Shown in pieces: positions 35,022-47,697 of a DNA stretch of 64,000 nt. Source of the DNA: Ciborinia camelliae (taxonomy: Eukaryota; Ascomycota; Leotiomycetes; Helotiales; Sclerotiniaceae); assembly GCA_025890175.1 (NCBI GenBank), contig JANPYM010000021.1:70274-134273 (forward strand), in the 5' to 3' direction. Below the pieces are notes generated by a model that was given only the letters and a program-made list of their open reading frames with translations, was not told where the DNA came from and ran no database searches. Positions within the stretch are counted from its first letter, which is position 1, and each line of letters opens with the position of its first letter. Both the position numbers and the translations under genes were made by a program.

Positions 35022-38000
35022 AATAAGACATACGTAGTTGTTAGACAGCCACGACCAGAGCGTTGGGGGCAGGATGGGGTTACTGTCACATCGGGTTTCG
35101 GACGAGCTTTTCGGACCGCCACCAACATGTCAAGGGTCAATTAAACTTACTGAAAAGAGAAAAAAAAAGGAAGATCAAATTTTGACCAGTCAGGATTTTA
35201 GAAGGGCGAACGAGCTCGTTATCAATCTGCTTTTTCCCAGCCCATTATACGAGTAGGAACTACACGAGGAGGAAATACACGAGTGGGAATGAGATAAATA
35301 GGGAGGGTTGGTGGCGTGATATATCTTTCATTCAATCGAGTTAGCCCTCGCTTTTAAGAAGTGACGAGCCGGATACAGCATGTATATCGGTATCTTCGGC
35401 ATCCAATGCGGATGCTGTCTCGCCGTAGGCTTCCGATCCATTGGAACGTTCAAAGCTGATGGTGTACACCGAAACAAAGCTGTATGACCCAGGTCAAATA
35501 TCAAAATTGACCTCACGTTCTCATTCGACACATCTGAGATTCTGAGTGAGCTTGCATGATTTATGTTACACCGACATTTGCGCTTGCTTTGATTATCTGA
35601 TAGCTATCCTGCTCCAAATGAATATAATATTGATCATAGATCCTTGAAAATTAGCTCGGTTACCGGTAGAAAAGCATTATTCCATCAATAAACTGGGGGT
35701 GAATGACTGGGTGAAGGTGATGAACCAGATGAAGGTTGGCGTTTGGTTGGTGAAGGGTCCGAGTAGGTCGACTCCACTGACACGTGGGAATCTTGGCTCT
35801 TGACCATTCCCGTTTCACCAATAATTTCTTTGTACTATGTATGTATGGATTGTATTATTTCCCTACGGTACGTGCGGATACTACCTAGGTAGGCATGGTA
35901 TGGTTTCTTGATATATGTTGGAATTTGGAGCGGTTGAAAGTTGCAAGTTGAAAGTTTACCGTTTTCTTATCTATCAACATATAGGTACGTTCGGTAAATT
36001 GTCCTGGCCAAATTTCCATTTGCCTACCTACCTCCCTACGTCTTGGGCGAATATATATACCTAGGCAGGTAGATGATAGCTGGAGATGATAGATTATACC
36101 GGTATGCGATAGCATCAACCACCAGTTTGTTTAAGAGCAAGGATTTCATATATCAAAGATTCGTATGCAGTGAAACAAACGAAATGATGCAGATCTAGTA
36201 CTTACCGGTAGTACCTACCGAGGTAGTAAGTAGTAGTAGCTTCTTGATGAAATTATGTATTAGGAATTCTAAAACCGCGTTTTATTTACTTCCCGTCGCT
36301 AACGCACCACATAGCCTCATCGGGAGGTATATCTTCTATCACTTATGAAATTATGATGCCATTTCTGGCAAGGCAAGCAACGAGTCAAAAAAGAAAAGTT
36401 GAAGATTTGCGTCTATGGTGTATTTATTATATGATATTATATTAACCTCCGAAAGCTTCTATTGGTTACATCGGGAGTTTTATCATCTGTCATGGAAACG
36501 CGAGTGCCGGTTCTGGAAGCAATCACCAGCATCTGCAAGCCCGGGCACGAGCAACATGAACAGAACTCCTGGTTGCACATTTTCCTTCACCCATATGCAA
36601 TAATAATAATGCAACCCTCAATCATCGCCCCGGGGACCCATCCTCTTCTTCCTGTCCGTACATGAACGCTCTTCTCAAATGAGGGTTTAGCCGTCTTATC
36701 ATCCCTCTTCCTTCGCGACTTATCAGCCTCCTGAATGATCCATCGCATTTTCCATCCGCAAATCGATCGCAGAGCCTGGGAAGAAGCGGTGAGGTTACAT
36801 CTTTCCCTACGGATAGAGCAGTCCGTGGGAACGCAAAAGACATCAGATGATCCGCATCCAGTCGCAACGCTTTTCCTTTAGTCCCCGTAGTCTCAAATCT
36901 ATCTGATACCACGCAGGTTATGTAACTCCCTTCTGTTATCCTGCACCGGGTAGGTGTGCGAATGGCGAACGACTTGTGGTTATTATTTATTACCTAGATC
37001 TTGCCGGTTTTGGGACAGGAAGGTTTGCAGGAAAGGTTTATTTCGCTTTTTTTTTTCGTCATATAGGTAGGTATCCTTGTTTGCCGCGGATTATTCGCGC
37101 ATCAGGGAGCCGTCGCACTCGTATACTGGATTTATTATGGTGAATAAAATAATATAATATAAAATGATACTACTACTACTGCAAGGGATTTCTATTTCTA
37201 AAGATATTGATTGATATGTATTGAGTATTGATATTGATATTCTCCTCAGCCTTCTTTCTAGAAAGTCGAATCTGAATACAGTAAGATTACAAGAAATAAA
37301 TAGTTCTTGCTCCGATTAGGCGAGTCGGCGACGATACCCTATACTTACTGTTCATCACTCCATCTACTGTTCAGTAAAAGTAGGTAGGTAGGTAGGTAGT
37401 AAGTAGTACTAGATCTTAACCGAATAGAACTCCTCGAACGAACCCCAACTTCACATTGCCATTCCAGTATGGGCATCGCATGATTCACATCGCGTCGTTT
37501 TTCGCACGGTAGTTACATCCGCAGCGGTGAGGACATACAACTCGGTTCCTCGACTCCCTCTCTGGTATTTCCAGGCGCAGGTACACTGACTGACTGGTAC
37601 CGCGATGGGATTCTCCATCGTCACTGATGTGAATGGCCATTTTACTGCCCGACTCTTGGGAAACGCTCTTTCACGAGGTCTTTCTTGATGGACGGAGTAC
37701 GCAGGCTCGTAAAATTATGTGATGGGTGACTTTCTCCACATTTTACTTCCTTCTAGGTTCTAGTGGTGAAGGCTTTGGAAGATTCGTTTTCTTTTCTTTT
37801 CTCTTCTTTGGTCTTATCATGGTTTTTATTATTTTTATTTTTATTATTTTTATTATTATTATTATTGCCATGGTTGTGACTTGCGGCTGAGACACACGAT
37901 GGCGAACAATTTTGCAACGATTATCATAAGGTAATCGAATAATACCTGACTCGAGTGTAAATAATAGCCGAGCTACCTCTCCACTTCGGTCGGAAACCTT

Positions 38001-41000
38001 CTTACCTAGTTTTGCCTTGCTGAGCTGGAGGGTGTTGGAGCTAACCTAGGTATGAAGCTAGAGCTAGCTGTTAGAGCTATACCTTAGCTATCTACAAGAT
38101 TCGTTCCGTGCCTCGCGCCCGTTCCGCGAACTCTACTTTGGCACGCTTGTCTTCAACGTCTTGCCTTGCCGTGCTAGAGAACCAGCTCAACGAAGTAGAG
38201 TAGAAGTACTAATAACTAATAATACTTCCTGTGATTATTTGGGACTCGCTGAATCATCTACCGGGGTTCCCGTGCCTCGCCATATTGTGATTGATTGTGG
38301 CACAAAGCTGAGTTTCTTGATTAATTCGAAATCCTTCGTGTTCATAGAGATCATAATCATATGATGGCGAGACATGAAAATATTTGGATTTGAAGAAGGC
38401 AAATGACTCAAGCATTGCGGGATTATTGGGATACCTACAGGATATTGATATTGATATTGATATGATCTGATGATGATGATGATCATCATCTGGGTATTAT
38501 TATTAATTTGTTATATTTGATTATATGAGATAGAAATGATATTAGAACGCTTTAGAAAGAAATCTTTCATCGCCCATTATTCTATACCAACTTCCACGAC
38601 CCCAGGAGTCCGAGCCCACGCAGATATGTAAGAAAAGAAAAGTTTCCTTCCAGAAAATGAAAAGATGGTTCGATATCCACATTTTTTTCATTATCGAGAT
38701 TCAAGTTGAGAGGTTTACGGAGACATTTCCGATACATTAATATAATTTCCATGGGGTGATGAGGCGAAGGATTCGGGTGCAGGACAATCGTCCGCATTCC
38801 TCCTGCTGGTGCCTCCCATGTCCGAGGTCTCGGTATGTATCATGACAAGGAGGCCTGTTGTTCATCGTAGGCTGCTGGAAGGATGGGAATGTTGAAGGGT
38901 TCAACTTACGATTGCTGGGTATGTATGTATACATGTAGATGAAGGGAGGCTTTGTGCTGTGAGCAACATTTGAATATTTATCACAAAGTCGAATCGAGTT
39001 CGCAAGGAGCAGGTGATACGACATTCGAGGCTGACAAGCCCCCCCAGCTTAGCTTGGCGGAGGAAATACACATGGAGTCGTGACCGACGCCTCCGCATCC
39101 TTCCTTACTATCATTCCACGAGGAGAAATTCTCATCGCTGTTCTGCACTGGGTAAAGTTGGTAAAATGCACTGGATGTGCTTGTTCTACGGATAGGTCCA
39201 GATGAGACTATCAAACCCTCCACATTTATGATTGGTCAGATCCAAGACGACGGTGCTACACCCTGGCTCTGCTTACTGGCTCGCATTCCATGCGCCGTGC
39301 TGGTGTACGCAGATCCGGGTATAATCTCGAGGATGATGTGGTGGTTGGGGTGGTGATTGGATGGGGAGGGGGGTTAAACTTATACGGCTGGGGAAGTTTG
39401 GTTGGTAAGTTGCGCTGAAGTTTCGGGAATCGAGATGGGCGTCGATTTTTTTTTGAAGAGAGTTGAGATGCCATGTGGTGGTACCTAGGTACTTTGACGT
39501 CGGTACAGTTTACACAAGGCTTGTATTTTTCATCGACGGTGACATGTTTTTTTCTTCACTCAGCAAATCTGTACGAGGATTTTATATATTGAAATGGATA
39601 GAAAGCCGGGTTGTCCCACTTGGATGACATTCAATGGCTACCTAGACTTTTTTATCTATCATTTCCTCGTTTACCCCCTTCATCGGTCATCGACATTGTA
39701 TAAAATTAAAAGTTACTCTTATAGGTAAGGTCTGATTTTAGTAGGGGTAGCATTATTTGATACCAGCAGTAGTGGGATGCAAAAGTGGATGAATGGAATC
39801 TGGATGGATGGCAGCAAGTGGCAGATGGCTCGCTATGAAGATTCGTTATTGATTATCAAGAAATGGATAATCAGCCCCTTCATTGTATATTATTTTCCAA
39901 TCGCATAAAGGCTATTATTTCCATCCAGCCTGCCATCAATACGCAACCCGGCATCTATTTTGCGCCTCATTCACCTATTCAAGCTCCAGCCGGCGGCTTA
40001 CCTAGATATTACATTCATCCCAGTCCCAACTCATCAAGCATGCTCACATTTCACGAACTGTATTATCCCATCTTACAATATATCCCCCCCCCTTGCAAGC
40101 TATTCCCAACTTCAAATAACCTTACATACCTACCCACCAAGGAAGCTATTATATCGCCTATTCTCGGGTGGTTGGCACCGGGTAACTGGGCACAAAAGCT
40201 TTCGTGAACACTGAACACTGCACCGACCATTTGAACACCTGAATCTTGAATTGCGAAAGTGCACTGCACTGCGCTGCGCGGAAAAGAGATAGATCCATAC
40301 AGATAGACTTTACACGGCGGAGAGACGAACCAAACAAACCAGGCCTTGGAGGGTATACGACAGCAATCAACATTCAACAATCCCTCAGCATACCAGCCAT
40401 ACCAGCCATACCAGCCCATACCGAGCCATCCATCATACACTCTCCATCATCGCATCTTCTTCTTCTTCTTCTTCTTCTTCTTAATCTTCAACGGCTTTCG
40501 ACTGCGCCGTATTCAGTAACACAGGAATCATCACATTTTTTTGTTTCCTTCCTTCCATACAGTATATTCTCTTCTAGGTCACGAAGACACGGGTTGGTAC
40601 GTCAAATGTCAATTTTAGATGCCTACTTGCATGATACAGTACTTTCTTCTTACCTCTTGCCTTTTGCCTCAATCCTCTTACCTCAATCCTCACCTATTAT
40701 CATCTCTACCCTTATCGTATCCTATCCTATTCTACCCTATCGACTTGAGACCCTAAGTTTTGCGAAGTTTGCTCTGTTGTTACCATATTTGTTTTCCCGT
40801 GCCGTATCAATCAATTATCGAAGCGTCTCCAGCGTTTCCGAAGGTTGACGCTCCCGGTACGGTCATTCCAAATAGATCAACGCAACGCAAGCTGGCACAA
40901 TTTTAAGGTTGGAAAGTTAGTATCATTATTATTATTATTATTACCTACATTTACAATAATAGTTTTGCAAGAATCTGATAAAGGAGACGAGGGAAGAGGG

Positions 41001-42713
41001 GAGGGGAAGAGAAGAGAGAGTGAGAGAGAAAAAAAAAAATAAGTTTTGATGTGGAGTTTTTCTTTGCTTGGGTGGTGAAGGGTTCAAGGTTATATTTTTT
41101 ATATTTTTTTTGAACAGATGATCGTGGTTGGAGGGATTCTCTCTTTAATCCCAATCCTAAACCCAAACCCAAAAAACCCAAAAAATTCCTAGCATTATTA
41201 TTAGGTATTATTATCTCCCGAGTCTAGGTATCTATCTTGGACTTGGAGAGATCCATCCCATCCATCCCATTCATCCCATCCATTCATCCATCCATCCATC
41301 CATTCATTCTCATTCATTCATTCATTATTCATCCATTCATCCAAGGGCAGCCAGCACCCACCCACCTTTCTGCACAAACCTCAACTCTCCTCACCTCGGT
41401 CAATAATAATAAATGACTGGTTCTGAATTGCTTGCCTCTCTTTCAAGTCAATCCCTCTCTCTCCCTCACCCACTCTCTCTTTTTGTCTCTGACTATCTTT
41501 CCCCCCCTCTCTCTCTATCTGTTTCAGGTCTACTGTACTCTTTTTTTGCTCAGGTTGTTTGACAGTCAGTGCTTTGATTGAATTTCTCTCTCTCTCTCGC
41601 TCGCTCGCTCGCTCTCCCTCTCTTTCGCTCTCTCTTTCTCTCCATCCCTCTCTAACGATCAACATAGCAGCCAGCAGCAAAGGAAACGCGCAAAAGGAAA
41701 AGGGAAAGAAATCCAGCACCCAACCCAATACCAAAACCAAAAGGACCAAGCCAAGCCTTTAAATCATCATACCTCACTACTTTATTCACTACCACCTACC
41801 TAGTACCTACCAACCTATACTTACACCTTACACACACTCCTCACACTAGGTACTCACACTACTCAACGTACCGCACCGTACCGTACCGTACCGTACCGTG
41901 CCTACTTTACTCCCACCCACTACACTACTCCGTACTACCCAGTACTTTTAGAACCAAGACCAAAACCAAAACCAAAAGAATTTACCTATTATCATCCATC
42001 CCACCTTAACACGCAAGAAGAAGAAGAAGAGAGAAAAAAAATAATAAATAAGAGAAACGTGGAATCCCAACTTTCGTCTCAGCTACTCCATATTACAGAT
42101 TCCAAATTACAGATCCCAGATCCCAGATCCCAGACTCCAGATTCCTGAGTCCAGATTCCAGACATTATTATTATACATACTTCCTTCCCTTCCTAAGGCT
42201 CCTTCTGATCTAAACTCCCCTGAGTCCCCTCCAATTATTTGTTCATAAAATTTCCAAAAGTAAATTGGAAGTAACCAAAAACAGAAAGGGTTAATCAATT
42301 TCCAAGGTAATGTAATGTTCTTAAATTTTTCATGGATATCGGTTCTTGTGTAGTTCTTCCATTGCGCCTTGCTCCCGCGCAAACTATTTTCGAGGGACCA
42401 CCTCTTGGGTACCTGGGTAGATCTTGGATAGCTTACCTGCTTTACCTCCCGGAGGCAATATGGCTAATCTTCGAAAACCTTGTTCAGGGCTTCAAAGCAG
42501 ACTTCTTTTTTCTTCACTACTCAGTTGCCCGGCATTTCGTTACATCACACATGATTACCTACACGCCAATCCGTAATACATACCTGCGCAGATGATTCTT
42601 CACTGAGCACTTCTACGCCTTTGTGTTCTCCTCGAACCTGTAAGAAGCCGCTGCGCTCGAACGCTGTCCATGGCCCTAGCTGTTGTGGCCACTTAACTTT
42701 TGTATGAATCGCA
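35022..42713. other. 7.7-kb gene-free region before the Zn2Cys6 regulator
   Basis: The longest gene-free stretch here. It has ACCTAGGTA motifs (35883, 38044, 39483), TTATTA runs (37828-37866), CTTCTT runs (about 40460-40482), a long CT-rich tract with GCTC repeats (41451-41660) and a GTACC repeat (41866-41900). The right third, with its polypyrimidine tracts, is probably the promoter and 5' leader of the regulator. It includes a potential 87-codon upstream frame at 42332-42595. No frame shows family resemblance. Confidence 0.5.
41451..41660. repeat. Polypyrimidine tract upstream of regulator gene
   Basis: CT-rich DNA with TCTC dinucleotide runs and three to four GCTC units. Such tracts are common in core promoters and leaders of filamentous fungi. 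Confidence 0.7.
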
Positions 42714-45700
42714 ATGATGGACAATGGACAACCAGATCCAAAGCGACCAAGATTAGGACCCGGTCCTGTTACTTGGCCGATCGAGCAGCCCAACCAACCC
42801 AACCCTTCAAGGGCCCTTCCTCCTTTACAACCTCCATATAATAGCGGTCAATTCGCTCGTCCCGACCCTCATGCTTACACCCTCGATAGACGACCTCCCC
42901 ACACCAACTACCCAGACCATCAGGACCCTCATCGCCCTAACTCTGGACATGCGCATGGCTATCATATACATAACCCACACCCTCCTATATCTCAATACAA
43001 TGGGCATAATGGACACAATGCTTCTCGAGAACCCGTTGTGAAGCAAGATCCTTCGGAAGAACCTCCACAACACAGGCCGCCACCTACAACCAATGGTACA
43101 GAGCATCATGTAAACCCACCCTACGCCGAAGAAAGAGGAAGGCCCTTCCCCCCACCCCCACGATTCGATCAACCTCCACCTTCGCAGCATACTCCGCAGC
43201 ATACTCCGCAGCACACTCCGCAAATGTATAATAATAACCCCGCTCCTCCCATGTATCAACCTCAACCCCCGCCCCCCTCTACAAGTCCGATGACGACACC
43301 AACATTCGACGGGCCAATGTCGATGTATGGTCCACCACAAAACCATCCTCACCCCCCAACCCGAGAACAATATTCCGTCGCACCTTATTCCCAACCCGCA
43401 AAACCTCGGAAAGCGCAACGCGCGGCTCAGGCATGCGATAGTTGTCGCAACTTGAAGGCGAAATGCGATGAAGGGCGACCGGCTTGTGGTAGTTGCAAAG
43501 AGAAGAATTTTGACTGCCATTATCGGGATCCACCACCCAAACCGTACGTCTAGAGGAGAGTTGGAATGATACGTTACTGACTGTTTTAGGATTGATAAAG
43601 CTTCCACTGATATCATCGAGGCCTTACTGCGACTGGAAGGCTGTAACCAGAAATTATTGGAAGTTTTGACGGCAGGTTTGGAGTCATTGAACAAACGAGT
43701 GGACGAACTGCAGGAGAGAGAAAAGGCGAGAGGCGGTGGACCTCCATCGAGTTTTGATGGACGCATGAAAGAGGAAGGGGGAGAAGATGATCAAATCCAT
43801 GGAAATTACGGATATATCGGCTCGGATACGAATATGCATCATAGTGCCACGACGATAGATACGCCGGCGATAGTTCCGGTACAACCACTCGAAGGGTCCA
43901 CTCCTGGTGCAATTGAAGAGGAGGAGGAGGGCGATCCTGTGCCACCCGGACAACCTCTCATACCAGTGAATCACACGACGGGCGCAGCTAGACTTTTGTT
44001 GGTCCCTTCTGTAAAAATAATGATAGAGGGTGGAGGAGGTTTACCCAAGAAAGTGAAGGATGAGAAATATCCTATGCTGCAAGAAGAGCGACGCGGGCTA
44101 TTAAGGTTATTCGGAAGAGGAGAAGGAACCGATTTGGCTCAAGGCTATGACCGAGATCCGATGACAGATCACGCCGATTCTATAGTCGATACGAGTTCTG
44201 ATGTCTCCTCTCCTGCAGGCGAAGAATGGGGTCAATTAGGTGGTATGACTCCACCATCTAGTGCGCCCGATTATCCTCCACTTGTTTATGGCAATATTAT
44301 GGCAGATGGGATGCCAAATTTCAGAAAAGATGTAGTTTTGGAGTTGGTCAAAAGCTACAAGGAACACATGAATATTATGCATCCGATTTTGATACCGAGG
44401 CGACTTGATGCTCTGGTTGAGTCATTTCTCAAATCCATCCCATTGGATTCCGCAAAACCAAAGCAAGTCCAAAACTTGACTGCTGGTTTTGTGACTATGA
44501 AACCACCAGAGAGTCCCGGGGGCAAGCGCAAAAGATCACCGGGAGTTGGGGAACCTCCAGAGATCTCGGTTACCGGTGGTTATGGGTTTGTCAAACCAGG
44601 TCATCCGAGTCGCTCAATTAGCACAGCTTTGATCCTGGTAGTATTAGCCTTAGGCAAGATTTGCCAAGAGAGAGGAAAGATTCCCGAACTTCCTTCAGAC
44701 AAAGACATTGAGAACCCTTGGGGTCATATCAATTCTCCACTTGTCCGAAATGGCCATCCATCCCCTATTCAAAGCTCTCCAACTCAATTTTCGGAGCTAC
44801 CATCGCCTCAAGACAACGTTGATCGACCTTATCCCCGCAGTCGGAGAACTTCGATAGAAGGCGATATCTATATGTCAAGAAGCGGTTTTAGACCTCGAAA
44901 TGTGGATGTGATTCCGGGTCTGGCATATTTCGCACTTGCTACGGATATTATTGGAAATCAACTTGGAGGAAATAGTCTACAGCATGTTCATGTCAATATT
45001 TTAGCTGGCCTTTATCACGGACAACTTGGAAGGGTTTTGGAAAGTCATTCGTACATTCATCAGGCTTGTAGAGCCTTACAAGTTATTCTCAGACCGTAAG
45101 TCATATTCAATTACTGGTCTGTAACTCAACTAACGGGAAGGAAAGAAAACTGGATCGTTTCAAAAAATTGAAGCAAGATGGGCTTCCCGTGTTGGCGAAG
45201 GATAACCCACTGATCTTTGCGTTTTGGACATGTCTACAGCTCGAAAGGTATGTCTATTTCATCTCTTTCGTAAATTTGGAGACTAACATCTATCAGCGAT
45301 ATCGTGGCTGAATTACCATGTCCGCACTCTGGCATTCTTACGTTGGAAGAGAACATGCCAAGTCCAAACATAGTCGAAGCCGTGAAAGACGGTTTTGATG
45401 AGAAGGTCTTACTGAATTATCAAGGCCAACTCTATCTACGCAAGCATCTCAATCAATTGCACAATATGTTTTACAAACCCGATAGTGGTATGGCCCTTGA
45501 ATTCTTTAGATATGAGGGAAGCTACTAACATTCTCCTGAAGACTCTCAATTTCCTTCTGTTTATTACCGCAAAGATCCAAATCATTTCGAGTCGATAGCT
45601 ACCGCTGAAGACTTCTTGTTTCGTTGGAAAGAAGCGGGAGGAACAATTTCCTGGAATGAAAATGACCCCCCTGCGACGGATATCCTCACAGCACGAATGA

Positions 45701-46333
45701 GGGCCAAGTACTATGGCGCGCAAGTCATCACGTACAGGAATTTTGTCTTGAAAATTTTGGAACATTCACATGCGGTATCAACCTCACACCCTGCAGAACG
45801 CGCCGTGGATGATTTCCGAAATGGTATTGTGGTGCCAAGCATCAATAAATATGCGAGATCAGCAGAAGAGATTGATCAGAAAGCACTGACTTATGCAAGA
45901 AATGGTATCCAGGCACTTGTTAATAGCACTAGAGCATTTCATGGTCTAGGGGAAGGTAGACTGTTGGTCACCAATCCTTGGGGGACTGCACACGCGTAAG
46001 CTTACCAATAATTGTATTGGACAAGAGTACCTATTAACATGGTGAATTAGGCAATGGGGTAATGTCCTTACTCTCCAAGCAGCATGGAATGACAAGATTC
46101 TCCGACCACAATTTGAAGGCATTCTCGATAAACACGGGCTCAGTGACCTCCTCAAGAGAACTCTCAGTTTTCTCGGGGTCGTAGCCACGCGATCCTCGGC
46201 CCTCTACACCGATATGAAAATCCTGGTCAACGCAGGAAAATATACAGGTCTACTTGAGAAAGACTTTCAGGCACGTCAAGTTACCACTTTCTCAGCAGGT
46301 TTTACTAGTTTCGCTAGTTCCTTCTCGAGTTAA
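42714..46333 (+). CDS. Zn2Cys6 (C6) fungal transcription factor
   Basis: Model: join(42714..43543, 43590..45095, 45146..45247, 45297..45487, 45542..45995, 46051..46333), 1121 aa. It is a nuclear DNA-binding regulator. The N-terminus is Pro/His/Gln-rich, with a KRPRLG basic motif and an HTPQ repeat (about 159-170). The binuclear zinc cluster has C241, C244, C251, C258, C261 and C268 with C-x2-C-x6-C-x6-C-x2-C-x6-C spacing and the basic run RNLKAK. A coiled-coil-like linker follows (LLEVLTAGLESLNKRVDELQERE). The middle part matches the fungal-specific TF domain (VLELVKSYKEHMNIMHPIL, LAYFALATDIIGNQLGGNSLQHVHVNILAGLYHGQLGRVLESHSYIHQACRALQ). The second intron uses an AAAG acceptor, which keeps the frame (P|KLDRFKKLKQ). 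An in-frame TGA just upstream fixes the start. Its targets are unknown; two exporters lie next to it. Confidence 0.9.
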
Positions 46334-47697
46334 CTTTATGCACCTATGAGAGTGAGGTGGTAAATCTACTGGCGAGATTGGATTCACGTTTGAATTGGCA
46401 TCATTGATGTATATCTACCTCGTGGAGTGTAGCTACTAATTTTTTTAACTTTTGGTATAGCTTCCGAAAACTTTACGTAAGAAAAAGACCAAGTTGAAGC
46501 ATGAGAACTAACTCGAATATGTTGAGTGCTTCGACTTGATATCTATCAAATCTGGAGAATCCAGACGGGGGTTGCATATACAATATCGATCTCTTTGAAG
46601 AAGAAAGGGATGATATATACCCGCATACTCGGAATTACATACGTATTATACATCTATCTATACTACCTACCTCTCTAATATACCTGTATCGTCACATCTA
46701 TCACCGTTGTAATTCCTTTTGTTCATTGTTTTTGTTTTGGGACCTTTAGTCATGTCATATGGGTTTAGCTTCGGCTTTTCGTGGGCGGTTATATCATGTC
46801 GTTGCATTTACAAATATACGGTTGCGTTGCGTTGCGTGCGATGGGCGAGCGAGCGTCTTGGTCGCATCTTCATGTTGATATCCATCTTCTCACGGCGGCT
46901 GCGCCAGGGGATTTTGAAGGACGGTGAAGGAAGTCTGGGAAGGATGGCCTTTTGCGTCGTTGCATTGTGTGTGTATGGACGGACCCCTATGCGTTGGTCC
47001 CTCTCGTACATACATATTGGTTTTGCTTGGCTTGGCTTGGCTTGGCTTGGCTTGGCTTGGCTTGGATCAAATACTACGCGGAGAGGCGGCGGTCTTGTTT
47101 TGAAAGGCATTTTTGAGAGCGTTTGGTTTTTGTGCTTTTTTTTGGTGCGGATTGAATTGAATTGAATCGAATTGAATCGAATTGAATTGAATTGGCGTAT
47201 TTATTGTATGATCATCATCATCATCATCATCATCATCTTGGTAGTAGCAGAAGCAGAAGCAGAAGCAAGCAAGTAGCATTATTATCATTATTATCATACG
47301 GGATCGATGATGCTTTTTTATTCGTTGAGAGATTTGAGTTGGGTGGGTTGTGGTATGTTATGTTGTGTTGTGTCGGGGCATTTTGTGCATGCTTTGTGAT
47401 ATCCCGTCTCACGTGGATTCTTTGATGGGGCTGGATTGCTGATCCGCTTACTTCATATTGCAGAAGGACTGATATGTCTTTCAATTATGGCTATGTGAGA
47501 AGAGTTTGCTGTTCATACGCTACGTACAATTTATGGCGTTTATCCCACCCCTCATGAGGCAGTTCTGTTTCCTCCATTGTTTTGATTCTATTTACTTCCT
47601 GGGGTTCTGAACATGTTTCTCGTTATCGTCACTTCGTATGCACTCCATATCCTGCTCCATTCCCTTTCAGGTCCTCTATCCCATTACGAAGCCCCTT
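46334..47697. other. Convergent spacer with short repeats
   Basis: Holds a TTGGC pentanucleotide array (about 47024-47065), an AATTGAATTG-type repeat (47150-47193) and a CATCAT run (47212-47236). No gene seen. Confidence 0.55.

Noticed and set aside
36622..36912. 96-codon minus frame
   Set aside because: Slightly GC-richer than surroundings but no family resemblance, no splice partners and no supporting neighbour.
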